Source of the DNA: Aurantiochytrium sp. KH105
Taxonomy: Eukaryota; Sar; Bigyra; Thraustochytrida; Thraustochytriidae
Direction: 5' to 3'
NCBI GenBank assembly: GCA_003116975.1
Contig: BGKB01000029.1
Location: forward strand, 372,001-436,000
Length of the DNA: 64,000 nucleotides
The position numbers and the translations under genes were made by a program. Positions within the stretch are counted from its first letter, which is position 1, and each line of letters opens with the position of its first letter. Shown in pieces: positions 1 through 9,670 of the stretch. The notes under the pieces were generated by a model, which worked only from the letters and a program-made list of their open reading frames with translations, had not been told where the DNA came from and did no database searches.

Positions 1-706
1 TCATCTACTTTCGTCGAACACTCTGCATTCATGGAAGGCGAAAAGTTTCACGTGCGCTCAAGAAATGCTTTTTTTTTGTCGTGGCTTTGGCCTGTACAGT
101 TTTCTCGCCGCCTCTCACTGCGCACTGTTTGCATGATCACACTATCCACGTGACCCCCACCCCCCCTCCCCCCTCTGTTCCTTTACCCCCTCTTCAGGGC
201 GGGTCACCGCGAGTTGTCCTCTTTGGAGTGGGACAAAGAGCCCGGGTACTTGCTCCGTGTCCCTCATCTCCAATGCAAGCATGCACCCTGCCTGCAGCTG
301 CAACCGAGATACGAGCTGGCTGGCATTGCCCTTGATGGCCCTGCCGTTGACCTCGACGAGCTCGCTTCCCCGACGACAAAGGTCCCCGGGGTCTGCCCTG
401 CCATGCGTCCTGCAGACTCTTGCCTGCGTAGGGCCTCCTACCACCACGAGGCAAAAAAAAAAAAAATTGCTTCCACGCGGCGAGGTTCCAAAGGTGCCAG
501 CGGGGTGCACGCTCGCAAGGTTCACCTTCAACTTGGGCAAAACGAGAGCGCGCAGGAAACGCTTCGCGCGCGGGCGCGGGCGGAGACTCGGCCGGCGGCG
601 CGGAGCCCGCGGCGCTGCTGGCGCGCGCGCCTTCCTTCCTCCCTTGCTTCCTTGCTCTCTCCCGCGCGCCCCGTGTCCCCCGCGTGGCGCTGCAGCAGCG
701 TCGTTC

Positions 707-707
<1 letters not shown>

Positions 708-746
<39 letters not shown>
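708..746. repeat. (TGC)13 triplet microsatellite
   Basis: There are thirteen uninterrupted TGC units about 155 bases upstream of the PP2C start codon. On the minus strand it reads as CAG, which creates a polyglutamine run in a chance open frame. I treat it as non-coding promoter or 5' UTR sequence. Confidence 0.9.
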
Positions 747-808
747 AGTTCGTACCCTTGAGACCTGGCCAGCCGAAACCACGCGCGTGCTCCGCGCGCG
801 GGGCAGAA

Positions 809-868
809 GAGCAGAGCAGAGCCGAGCCGAGCAGAGCCGAGCAGAGCCGAGCAGAGCAGAGCGGAGCA
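809..868. repeat. (GAGCM)12 pentanucleotide array
   Basis: Twelve units of GAGCA, GAGCC or GAGCG run in strict 5-bp register and end 34 bases before the PP2C ATG. The array is probably 5' UTR or core promoter. Similar 5-bp arrays occur near other gene starts in the window. Confidence 0.9.
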
Positions 869-902
869 GCGCGAGAGTCGGGCGGAGTCGTGCGAAGCCA
901 CG

Positions 903-2159
903 ATGGGGCTGTGCTCGACCAAGTACAAGATCCCGCAAGGCACGCGCGAGGGCGGCGACATTGGGCACACACACGTTCGCTTCGGGTCGGCCGCCGCTCA
1001 GGGTCGGAGGCCATACATGGAGGACCGCGTGGGTGCAGGCTTTGCCAGACTCGCGTGCGGAGAGCCCGAGCTGGCGTATTTTGGCGTCTTTGACGGCCAT
1101 GGTGGCAGCCGCGTCGCAGAGTTCTGCACGAGCCATCTCTTTGACACGCTCGTGGAGCGCGTGGCCGACTCGCAGCATATGCGTGATATCGGCAATGAGG
1201 AGCTCACGGATATGATTATCGATTCCTTCATGGATGTCGATGCTCGAATCGCCAAGCTTCCGCCGGTGCTCAGCATGGAATCATCGGGTTGTCCGTGCGG
1301 AAGCCCGCGAGAGGTCTTGCGCGCTGTCGACTTTGTTGGGAGCACGGCGTGCGTGCTGTTTGTGACTCCTGAACAGCTAATTTTCGCAAATGCTGGCGAC
1401 TCCCGTGCTCTGTTGATGCGGAAAGACGAGATCTTTTTCGCCACGCTGGACCACACCCCATATGAGCCTCTTGAAGTGACTCGCATCGAGGCGGCAGGTC
1501 TTCGCGTGCAAGGCGGGCGCGTCGATGGCATCTTGGCAGTCGCGCGCGCAATGGGCGATTCTCGCTTCAAGCAGTGTCCTGACGTCCCTGCCGAGATGCA
1601 GGCCGTCACGGCCCGACCCGATGTAACTTTTTTTCCTCGCTCTCCCGAAGATCAGTTTGTCGTCATTGCTAGCGATGGTGTGTGGGACTGCATGGAGTCT
1701 GAGGAAATGTCCAACTATGTGCTCAAGTTTATTGTTGAAGATGGTATCGATCTCGACCTCTTTTGCGAAATCATGCTCGACGAATGCGTCAATCGCCGAT
1801 ATGGAGGCGATAACACCGCGATCATTGTGGTAGATCTCGTGTCCGAGAAGTCTGGCAAGGCGTCCATATCTGACGGCAGCGAGGATGCTGTTGCCACGTC
1901 GGTAATGGCTTCTTCAGCAGGGGGCACAAGTATCACCAAAGAGGATGACGACATTGGCGACGGCGATGGTGTCAATGACGACGACGACGACGATGACGAT
2001 GAGACTGCTGTGACTGAAGGATCGTTGCCGCGCGTTGTACCATCAAACGAGGATGAGATGTCTTCCACGGGCGATGCTGCGGAAGATGATGTTGACGTCA
2101 AGGACGAAGATGTGATCGTGGAGGCTGCGACTAGCACCACTGACATTGCCACGGACTGA
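903..2159 (+). CDS. PP2C-family protein serine/threonine phosphatase
   Basis: This is a Mg/Mn-dependent phosphatase (PPM family) of 418 residues in one exon. The metal-binding motifs are in order: RRPYMED at 35-41, VFDGHGG at 62-68, ASDGVWD in the second half and GGDNTA near residue 300. The usual PP2C fold fills about residues 20-305. The protein starts MGLCSTK, a Gly2/Cys4 pattern typical of N-myristoylation plus palmitoylation, so it probably sits on a membrane. The last 110 residues are an acidic Asp/Glu/Ser-rich tail that may be regulatory. The ATG at 903 is chosen because the acylation motif and the PP2C core follow directly. The substrate cannot be told from sequence. Confidence 0.95.
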   Translation: MGLCSTKYKIPQGTREGGDIGHTHVRFGSAAAQGRRPYMEDRVGAGFARLACGEPELAYFGVFDGHGGSRVAEFCTSHLFDTLVERVADSQHMRDIGNEELTDMIIDSFMDVDARIAKLPPVLSMESSGCPCGSPREVLRAVDFVGSTACVLFVTPEQLIFANAGDSRALLMRKDEIFFATLDHTPYEPLEVTRIEAAGLRVQGGRVDGILAVARAMGDSRFKQCPDVPAEMQAVTARPDVTFFPRSPEDQFVVIASDGVWDCMESEEMSNYVLKFIVEDGIDLDLFCEIMLDECVNRRYGGDNTAIIVVDLVSEKSGKASISDGSEDAVATSVMASSAGGTSITKEDDDIGDGDGVNDDDDDDDDETAVTEGSLPRVVPSNEDEMSSTGDAAEDDVDVKDEDVIVEAATSTTDIATD

Positions 2160-2525
2160 GCATTCTGTGCACCGCCTGGGCCCCATAGCAGGGCTTAGTT
2201 CCTGATTTTAAATGACGCTGTGTCTTGAAGAGTGAACATCATGTTTCGTACTGTGTAGACAGATGGCGGTGTGCCGTCTTGGAGTTTTTTTTTTTTTCCC
2301 TCGTCTCCGAGTGTGTACGAGCATACGCGTCGAGGACTTTTGTTGACCCATCCTGTGTTGACCATCGACTTTTGCCAAGTCAGTAGCACGTACCCACCCA
2401 CTAAGGTCTTGCTTGGCCTATTCCCGTCGGACGAATGTCGTCTGAGTTTTATTTTCTTTTTTTCACGTTTAGACGCGCTGAATCGTTTCAGATCAGGCAA
2501 AACAGGGGAGGGAGAGATTGGAAAG

Positions 2526-2577
2526 ATAGCATTTTCCGACCTGGGCACTTTTAAGTGCCCAGGTCGGAAAATGCTAT
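2526..2577. repeat. Perfect 25-bp inverted repeat with a 2-nt loop
   Basis: The left arm 2526-2550 and right arm 2553-2577 are exact reverse complements separated by TT. The arms start ATAGC and end GCTAT. An AATAAA polyadenylation signal begins six bases after the right arm. On the PP2C transcript it would form a very stable hairpin in the 3' UTR. It could also be a minimal palindromic insertion, since TA dinucleotides flank the GC-ended core. Confidence 0.95.
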
Positions 2578-2582
2578 TAATC

Positions 2583-2588
2583 AATAAA
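2583..2588 (+). promoter_or_regulatory. Candidate polyadenylation signal AATAAA
   Basis: A canonical AATAAA lies 424 bases past the PP2C stop and directly after the perfect hairpin. The position fits a 3' end signal, but no transcript evidence is available. Confidence 0.45.
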
Positions 2589-2937
2589 ACATGGACGAGC
2601 GAATGCATGAATGAATGAATGAGTGAATGAAAAATGCATGAATGAATGGGTGCAGAAGAGGTCAAAATTGATCGGGTTGTTTATATACAATGGCAAAAAC
2701 TGTCGACTGGACAATTGCTGACTACAGGTGTCCTTGATGTGAATAAATGAAAGGGGAAGAAGGGTACGGAGAAGGAAGTCAGCATTTCCACGCATGCGCT
2801 CGTCTCCGTGCGCAAGCATGGCGTGAATTTGTTCTATCTCTAACTGGGTGCGATGTGAAGTCGCGTCAACAGAGGATCGATCACCTGCTTGGTATCCTCT
2901 TGTCACCCTCGCGCGCCTCCAGCACCTCGCCTCGCGA

Positions 2938-3207
2938 CTACGCTCCGATTAGGCTCGAGCTCGAGCCTTCCGTGCCAGATGGATACCTCTTTGTAAACGA
3001 CCGGTGTTTGCAGGTCAGCAGCCTCACCTTCTTGCCGCTCCCGGCGTGACTGCTGGCGCCGCTGCTGATGCTCCACCCGCGTGCCTTCGTGGTCGCCTTG
3101 CTGCTGCTGCTGCTGCTATTCTCCATCGCCGTCGCACTCGAGGCCGACGCGTGCGACTTCTTGCTCTTGAGCGACGGGGTCTTGCGCAGCCTCTCCATGA
3201 AGCCCAT
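2938..3207 (-). CDS. Doubtful small hypothetical gene (89 aa)
   Basis: The ATG at 3207 opens an 89-residue frame beginning MGFMERLRKTPSLKSKK, followed by a serine-rich, basic segment. I do not recognise it. The first 60 residues look more protein-like than the rest, and a GTGAGG just after the GSGKK codons (near 3027) could be a splice donor, which would make this only a first exon. The stop at 2938 may then be irrelevant. The upstream side is extremely GC-rich with pentanucleotide arrays, as upstream of PP2C. Alternatively it is a chance frame. Confidence 0.25.
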   Translation of the reverse strand: MGFMERLRKTPSLKSKKSHASASSATAMENSSSSSSKATTKARGWSISSGASSHAGSGKKVRLLTCKHRSFTKRYPSGTEGSSSSLIGA

Positions 3208-5766
3208 CTCTCCTGTGCCCTGCTCTGCTCTGCTGCGCCCTGCTGTGCCGTTCTCTCCGCTCGATTCGGCTCTGCTCGGCCCCGCGCGCGCGTGCGTGCG
3301 TGCGTGCGTGCCTGCGATGCGAGCGTGCGGTGCGAGCGAGCGTGCGGTGCGAGCGAGCGTGCGGTGCGAGCGCTGCGCGTGCACGGGTTGCGGGTTTGGT
3401 CGCGGCTCTGTCGGGTGCTCGCCTTCGGCTCCTGGCGTCTCTTCCCTCGCGTTGGTCGCGGCTTCTGCTGAAAGAAAGAGAGAAAGCACGCGAGAAGGGG
3501 AGAGAGGCAGAGGGAAAGGAGGAAAGAAAGAAAGAAAGAAAGCAGAACAGAAGAAACGAAAAGGAAGGAAACAGCGAACGAGAATGGCGGCGCGCGGCCC
3601 GGCTCTGCAGCGACGCGGCCGCCGCCACAAACCCGGCGCAGAGCGGGCGGCTGTCGGGCGCGCCGCAGCCGCCGCCGCGCCCGGGAGCAGCGCGGCGCCG
3701 CTCGGCACGGCGCGGCACGGCATCGCATGGCGCGGCAGGGCAGGGCATGGCGTGGCAGGGCAGGGCAGGGCGCGACAGGACATGGCACAGAATGGCGGGC
3801 GACGCGCGACGGGACGCGCCGCGGCGGGCAGACGCAGCCGGGCCGCGGGGCTGGACGCCCGGCTGCCTGTCCGGCCGCCTGGCTGCGCGGCGGGCGCCCC
3901 GCCCCGCGTCTCCTGGGGCAGGATGGAGCCCTGGGTGGATGGATGTCGGGGACCTCCATGAAGCCGCGGCGCCCGGCTAAAGCCCGCCCGCGACCGCTCG
4001 CGCCGCGGCGCGCAGCGCGGAGGAAGCGCGGCGCGAGCGCGCGCTCGCGCTCGGCGTATGTGAGTAAGTCTGTGGACGATGCGCGCGCGCCGCGAAGACC
4101 GGCGACGCTGGGCGCGGCGAAGACGGAGTTATTTAGTATCATTATGAGGCGCGCGAGATCGACGTGGACGAGGAAAACACAGACTCGATTGTGAGGAGGG
4201 AAACCGTGAGGTGGTTGAGAGCGCGGGCTTGAGCGACCGCGAGAGCGGCATCACTAGCCGCAGCCGCATGCATCTCATCCGCGACCGCGTGAATGGGTGG
4301 GCGGCAGGCGGGGGTTGGCGGGATCAAGAGGAGAGGCCAGAGTCGGAGCCTGCGCTTCTGCCGAGGAGGAGGAGGAAGAAGCGAGGAAGGCCCGGGGAAG
4401 GTCGGTGTAAACCGCCGCTGCCGACCAATACTGGCTTTTTACATTCGCGATGGCGCTTCCTTTGCGTGCGTGCAGTGCATGTCCGAGGAGGAAACGCAAA
4501 AGAGGCAAAGAAGCAGGCGCTGGCCATGGTGACTCGTGCCGCATGCGCCAAGCTGCAGCTGCCTGATGCTTACCTGAGGAGGAGCGGTGAGAAGGAATGA
4601 ATGACTGCATGGAAAAATTATGCACGCCGAACCGAGACGGGTATACACTGACAGCGTCGCGTCAGCGTCAGCATTGGCAGGCCGGGTGTGCACGCACAGT
4701 GCCAAGGTCAGAGGAGGGAATGAACACCGTAGGAACTTGATGGAACGTGGTTCGATGGGGTGATGGAAGCGACAGCGACGAGGCTGGAGGAAGGAAAACG
4801 AGACCGACCGCCGGTGGCGGCAGCGGCAAACTAGGGGAAGGAAAGGGAGCCTTTGCACCTCATCATAAGGTGACGACCTTTAAGTACCGACTGTGAGAGT
4901 CGAAGCCGTCGATTGTGAACGCACGGCCGGCCGCAGGGTTAAATTTTTTAAAACCCTTGATTGATCAGAAACAAAGACGCAAAAATGACCTTTGTTTGTG
5001 CAATGCAGACAAAGACGGCTGGCGTCTAGAAATATCCTCACATTGATGCGCTGCTCGTGCAAACAATTGGGCATGAGTAAAAGACATCATTTGCGGTCTT
5101 TAAATGTCGTCTGCGAGATGGTCAATGAGATGACTCGTGGTCATTGTAAACAGCGCTAGTAAGGCTTTGCACGCGACACTGATTTTTTTTTAACTTGTTT
5201 CTTGTTGCAAAAATTTAGATTTTGCACGAGTTGAGCTTTTCCAGCATCTTGCGTGTCGCAGACTCTCTCTTTTTCATTTCTCTGCACTTGCGCTGTCTTG
5301 CGACCCGGGCTGGATGGTAACCAGCCAGAATGTCTTCTTTCTTGTTTCACGAACAGGGTCAACCTTGCTTGAACGAGGAAACGGAGCAGTTTATGGACAG
5401 AAACCTCGCCGCGCAGGCCATTTGAAATCATCACACGCACGCATCACAGACCTTTTGCAATCGTATCTCAGTCGTAGAGGTATACCCTTTTCTCGACGAG
5501 GATTCTCGGCTCGCGAGAGAGACACCAGCAACAAGTGCTGCTTCTGCATAGTATTTGCGAGGAGTAACGAACTTCTCTTACAACTAGAAGCGAAAAAGAA
5601 AGGCGACCAGAGAAATATCTTTTGCACAGCGCAGCAACGGCGAGAGGGCGCGCGCGAGGTTTGGTGGCAAGCAGAGAAGACAAGCACGTCAGCTCGCGCA
5701 GGCGCGCTCAGGCCCCTCGTTCTGCTCCGCACACAAGCAGCACGGGGCGCTTGACATAACCACAGC
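3208..5766. other. Gene-poor GC-rich stretch upstream of the sulfatase
   Basis: No gene is recognisable. At 3290-3372 there are GCGT/GCGAGC arrays, including a 17-bp unit repeated about 2.5 times. At 3702-3771 there is a pentanucleotide array. From 4620 the composition becomes less GC-rich. A 146-codon open frame at 5314-5754 ends 12 bases before the sulfatase start, but it resembles no protein I know and is probably 5' UTR. Confidence 0.5.
3702..3771. repeat. (NNGGC)14 pentanucleotide array
   Basis: Fourteen units of the form NNGGC (AGGGC, ACGGC, GCGGC, ATGGC and others) keep a strict 5-bp period over 70 bases. Only positions 3-5 of the unit are well conserved (one unit reads ATCGC). Confidence 0.85.
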
Positions 5767-7500
5767 ATGACGGGAGTGCTCGCCCGCAAGGATGAAGAGC
5801 ATCTGCAGATCGAACCCTGGTCTGCTCTTGAGGGCACGGGCAAGACGGCCAAACAGGCTATGGGAGCCTACTATCGAAAGCGGTTCACGGGAATCGGGGT
5901 AGTTCTGCTCTTTGCCTTCGCCATTGTGAGCTATTGCGGAATCAGAACCGAGATACTGTCCGCGCTATTCTTGAGCCAGCTGACCATGAGTTCAAGAACC
6001 CAGGTTGACGAGACATGCGCGAGCATCCACAGACCCAATATTATCATTTTCTACACGGACGATCAGGGCTTTGGTGATCGCCAGAAATACCATGACTGGC
6101 TTCTTGACATGCCAAACTTTGAAGAGGTGGCTGCGAATGGCATGGACTTTTCAGATGGCCACACGGCATCTGGAGTATGCTCTCCGTCTCGCTTTGCGCT
6201 GCTCACTGGTGAATACTGGTTTCGTCACAACCCGGCTCGAGACGTCGTCGTCTCCAATGCTCATCCCTACGTCATGGACGCAAAGACAACCTTGCCCAAG
6301 GTGCTCAAGTCCGTTGGATACAAAACGTATATGTCGGGCAAATGGCACCTTGGAATGAAGTTCGACGAAGATAACTTTGATGCAGGAATATATGGCGGAC
6401 CCATCGACGGTGGCTTTGACAGTTACTTTGGCATCCCAGCTTCGATGGATTTCGGCAACGTAGCCTTTATTCGAGACAAATTGTTCGAAACACCGCCAAC
6501 GTTCTGGAGCCAGCGCCACGGCAATGAGCTTTGGAGCTGCCGCCACAATGTGTCAGCGTGCAACACTTGGAATTTACGCAAGTGCACAGAGAATATAGAG
6601 GACCGTTGCGTTGCAGGCGGCTACATGAAGCAAAAGGCGCCGGGATTTGCAAAACGAATCTCCCCCACGTGGGATCCTCGATACTGTGCCCCCAACATCA
6701 CAGCCGAGGCTATACACTTTATGGACATTCACATGAAGACGCATGGTGAGGATGTTCCATTCTTCTTGTACACGGCCCTCTCGTCACCGCACAAGCCCCA
6801 CGTTCCGCACCCTGACTGGGAAGGTCACAACAAGCTAAAGTTTGGCAACTACGCGGACTTTCTGGAGCAGACCGATTACCACTTGGGCCAGATTCTGGCC
6901 AACATGGGGAAATGGGACATCACAGATAACACATTGCTGATTATCTCGAGTGACAATGGTCCTGAAGACAAGCAACTCTTTCAAAAGTCAGGAGGACTCT
7001 TGAGCGCCTGGATCTATCGCAACGGCAAGCGTAGTCTCTTTGAGGGAGGTCATCGCGTTCCATTTCTTATGCAGTGGCCCAAGATCATACCTGCTGGGGC
7101 GATGAATGACCACACTGTCAACCAGGTTGACCTTGTCGCGACCTTGGCAGAGATGACAGGCGCCACGCTCAAGAAGGGAGACGCGTATGATAGTCATAGT
7201 TTCTGGCGCGCCGTGTGCGACCCCGCTGGCGCAACGCCAAAGCAGGTGCGAGCGGGACAGCCCATGGTCTTTGAGGTGCCCAAGTCTGTCTCTGGCGCTG
7301 GTCCGGGCATTGGTATCCGTTGCCGGAACAAGAAGGTGCTTTACGCGGAGAATCAGTGGTGGATGTTTGATTTGAAAAGTGACCCGCATGAAAAGACGAA
7401 CATCATGCATGAGCAAAAGAAGGAGTTCGACTCACTCAAGGATCTTCTCTTTGAGATCATTCGCAAGGGTTTCAGTCCGGCGACAGCTGTTTGTCACTAG
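5767..7500 (+). CDS. Membrane-anchored sulfatase (alkaline-phosphatase fold)
   Basis: This 577-residue protein belongs to the formylglycine-dependent sulfatases, which hydrolyse sulfate esters. Asp98-Asp99 (YTDDQG) are the first metal ligands. CSPSR at 138-142 followed by LLTG is the signature whose Cys is converted to formylglycine. GYKTYMSGKWHLG at 184-196 is the second signature with Lys192 and His194, His342 lies in SSPHKPH, and SSDNG carries Asp396 and Asn397. A hydrophobic segment at about 41-57 after a basic, cytoplasmic-looking N-terminus predicts a type II membrane protein with the catalytic part in the lumen or outside. It is intronless. The layout is closest to arylsulfatase A or GALNS-type enzymes; the substrate is unknown. 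Confidence 0.94.
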   Translation: MTGVLARKDEEHLQIEPWSALEGTGKTAKQAMGAYYRKRFTGIGVVLLFAFAIVSYCGIRTEILSALFLSQLTMSSRTQVDETCASIHRPNIIIFYTDDQGFGDRQKYHDWLLDMPNFEEVAANGMDFSDGHTASGVCSPSRFALLTGEYWFRHNPARDVVVSNAHPYVMDAKTTLPKVLKSVGYKTYMSGKWHLGMKFDEDNFDAGIYGGPIDGGFDSYFGIPASMDFGNVAFIRDKLFETPPTFWSQRHGNELWSCRHNVSACNTWNLRKCTENIEDRCVAGGYMKQKAPGFAKRISPTWDPRYCAPNITAEAIHFMDIHMKTHGEDVPFFLYTALSSPHKPHVPHPDWEGHNKLKFGNYADFLEQTDYHLGQILANMGKWDITDNTLLIISSDNGPEDKQLFQKSGGLLSAWIYRNGKRSLFEGGHRVPFLMQWPKIIPAGAMNDHTVNQVDLVATLAEMTGATLKKGDAYDSHSFWRAVCDPAGATPKQVRAGQPMVFEVPKSVSGAGPGIGIRCRNKKVLYAENQWWMFDLKSDPHEKTNIMHEQKKEFDSLKDLLFEIIRKGFSPATAVCH

Positions 7501-8401
7501 TCCGTGATCTTCACAAGTGCACGACAACGTCTCGAGCATACCAATCAACGTCGCGTGGATAATTGGGTCTCGCGTCCGTAAGAATGGTCCGTGCACGACG
7601 ATGTCGTGTCCATACAAAATTCTTACGCAAAACAGCGTCTTTTGCATGACGACCTTGCCCACATGACATCATTTTCAGCGTGACGACAGCTCTTACGTCC
7701 ATGACGACATCGCGTGTATGACAACCTTTCGTGCATAATTGGATCTGGCGCGCAAGAATGGACGCCTTCATTGATGCCTGCATTGCGCACATGACATCAT
7801 TCCACGTTCATGTCCGCATCTCGTGCGCGCATGACGGTATTGCGCGAATGACGCCATTTTCGTTGGACAATTGGACTGGGCGTGCAAGAATGAACTGTCT
7901 TGTGCATGACGACATTGCGCACATAACATCATTTCCGGCCGTGACGGCAGCTCGTGCGTCCATGGCAACAGCTCTTGCGTCCATGACGACATCGCGTGTA
8001 TGACAACCTTTCGTGCACAATTGGATCTGGCGCGCAAGAATGGACGCCTTCATTGATGCCTGCATTGCGCACATGACATCATGCCGCGTTCATGTCCGCA
8101 TCTCGTGCACGCATGACGGTATTGCGCGAATGACGCCATTTTCGTTGGACAATTGGACTGGGCGTGCAAGAATGAACTGTCTTGTGCACGCCACACGATG
8201 ACGCCTCTCTCTTGTGTGATGGATTCACGTGCATGACGACAACTTAACGAGCTCGACAAAACGACCAGCGCAAGGCGAAAAAGGAAAGAACTCTGATGCA
8301 GCGGCGTTAGCTTCATGCTTGCGATGCGATGGGCTGAGCCAACGGCATGAAGCGGCAAGCCTGAGGAGACAAACTAAAAAGGTAATCAATCATACGAAAG
8401 C
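7501..8401. other. Intergenic between two convergent genes, mostly repeats
   Basis: This lies between the sulfatase and homoserine dehydrogenase stop codons. About 650 bases of it are the nested repeat described separately. The rest, 8230-8401, shows nothing beyond possible 3' UTR sequence. Confidence 0.7.
7553..8205. repeat. Nested minisatellite with a 282-bp higher-order unit
   Basis: The segment 7685-7912 recurs at 7967-8194 with a 282-base offset and only a handful of differences. Inside each unit a shorter degenerate motif of the type CATGACGACATYGCGY recurs many times, joined with GCAAGAATGGACG-like and CATGACATCATT-like blocks. An earlier, more diverged unit begins near 7553. Frames are open on both strands across the repeat (for example MHNWIWRARMDAFIDACI appears twice), but this follows from the repeat and not from coding. 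Confidence 0.9.
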
Positions 8402-9670
8402 TTATCGGGTGAGAAGCAGGTAGTCGGCAAGCACGCCGGCAGCAGTGACCTCGAGGCCAGCGCCAGGGCCGCGCACAACAGTGGGGGAAGTGTTGTAGAA
8501 GGCGGACTCGAAGGAGACAAGGTTGTCAGTGCCCTGGAGGGAGGCGAGGGGGGCGCCCGGCTTGACCGAGACGAGGCCAACGTTGATGGGCTGGCCAGGC
8601 TCGACGACGGCGGCATAGCGGAGCATCTCGCCCTTGCTGGCGGCCTCCTGGACCTTTGCCTCGATGTCAGCATCCATCTCGGGCAGACGATCCATGAACT
8701 CGTCGAGAGGAAGGCTGGCAAAAGACTCCGGGAAGAGAGCCTCAACAGTGATCTGGTCCATGCTAATGTTCTCGCCCATGGTGCGAGCAAGGATGAGGGC
8801 CTTGCGCGCGACGTCAGTGCCGGAGAGATCATCGCGAGGGTCAGGCTCGGTAAAGCCCTGGGCTTTTGCCTCACGGACAATCTCGCTAAACTTGCCACCG
8901 GCCTGGAGCGCGCTGAGAATGTATCCCAGAGTGCCCGAAAGCTGGCCCTCGACGTGGGTGACGCGGTCGCCCGAGTCAATCATGCGCTGGAGCGTGCAGA
9001 TCACGGGGAGACCAGCGCCGACGGTGGCCTCGTAGCCGATGAGGGACTTGTCGGCGGTAAGGCTCTGAAAGGACGCGAGGTCCTCGCTGAGCGGCTTTTT
9101 GTTGGCGAGCGAGATGGGCAGCTTGAGCTTGAGGGCGTCGAGGAGGTACTCGTTGGCGGCGTTGGCGTTGGCGCTCACGTCAGCGAGGCCCGGCTTGCCA
9201 GGGAGGGTGGCCATAAAGTTGACGGCCTCGGTGGGGGTGGCGACGGTGGCCTCGGCGACGCTGGAGACGGCGTCGGCGAGACGCGTGCCGCTGGCCTTGG
9301 CGGCGCTGAGGGTCTCGAGGTCCTCACGTGTGAGGCCGCTCTTCTTGACGATGGCCGCAGAGGAGTCCGCGATCACGGGCACGGCGCAGCCGACCGCGAC
9401 AGCCTGCTCGCACAGCACGCGGCCAACATTTCCAAAGCCGAAGACGGCCAGCGAGCGCGAAGCCATGGCTTCTTCGCTCGAAATCGTGCCGCGGGGCTCG
9501 ACGTCCGCTACCCTCGCTTCTTCGCGCGCGCCGCTCTTGCCGCTGCCCGCGAAGATCCACGCTGCCGCCGCTACTGCGAGGGCGAATGCCACCAAGACGA
9601 CGCTCCGCGAGAGGCCTGCTTTCCTAGACTGCGACGCCGCGTCGTCGCCTTCTTCACCTCGCTGCGCCAT
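8402..9670 (-). CDS. Homoserine dehydrogenase with N-terminal membrane segment
   Basis: This 422-residue enzyme would interconvert aspartate semialdehyde and homoserine in the threonine/methionine branch. Features in order are a nucleotide-binding GFGNVG at about 78-83, a SLANKKPL segment with the conserved lysine, GTLGYI, EPDPRDDLSG followed by DVARK (the family signature), and a GPGAG near the C-terminus. There is no aspartokinase domain and no ACT domain. Residues 23-42 form an Ala/Val-rich hydrophobic helix, unusual for this soluble family; it could be an anchor or part of a targeting sequence. The ATG at 9670 is used because the open frame upstream begins at a non-ATG codon. A shorter start at the MASRSLAVFGFG methionine would give a soluble enzyme. 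Confidence 0.9.
   Translation of the reverse strand: MAQRGEEGDDAASQSRKAGLSRSVVLVAFALAVAAAAWIFAGSGKSGAREEARVADVEPRGTISSEEAMASRSLAVFGFGNVGRVLCEQAVAVGCAVPVIADSSAAIVKKSGLTREDLETLSAAKASGTRLADAVSSVAEATVATPTEAVNFMATLPGKPGLADVSANANAANEYLLDALKLKLPISLANKKPLSEDLASFQSLTADKSLIGYEATVGAGLPVICTLQRMIDSGDRVTHVEGQLSGTLGYILSALQAGGKFSEIVREAKAQGFTEPDPRDDLSGTDVARKALILARTMGENISMDQITVEALFPESFASLPLDEFMDRLPEMDADIEAKVQEAASKGEMLRYAAVVEPGQPINVGLVSVKPGAPLASLQGTDNLVSFESAFYNTSPTVVRGPGAGLEVTAAGVLADYLLLTR

Larger units (their letters stand above)
1..902. other. 5' flank of the PP2C gene, no gene seen
   Basis: I see no recognisable gene in this stretch. It is GC-rich with open frames in several phases, which is expected by chance at this composition. 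It holds a TGC triplet array and a pentanucleotide array (listed separately) just before the PP2C start, so the right half is probably promoter and 5' UTR. The first 80 bases are less GC-rich and may be the tail of a gene outside the window. Confidence 0.5.
2160..2937. other. 3' flank of PP2C, no gene seen
   Basis: This carries the likely PP2C 3' UTR, a perfect hairpin (separate entry), AATAAA signals at 2583-2588 and about 2741, and an AATG-rich stretch at about 2600-2648. No protein-like reading frame is convincing. Confidence 0.5.

Noticed and set aside
194-970. Minus-strand frame with a 13-residue polyglutamine run
   Set aside because: The run comes from the TGC array upstream of PP2C. 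The rest of the frame has no protein features and lies over the PP2C promoter.
5314-5754. A 146-codon ATG frame just upstream of the sulfatase
   Set aside because: It resembles no protein, has no domain features, and ends 12 bases before the sulfatase start, so it is more likely 5' UTR.
7511-8074. Open frames on both strands in the 282-bp repeat
   Set aside because: Both strands are open only because the repeat unit lacks stops. The predicted peptides repeat with the DNA and look like no protein.
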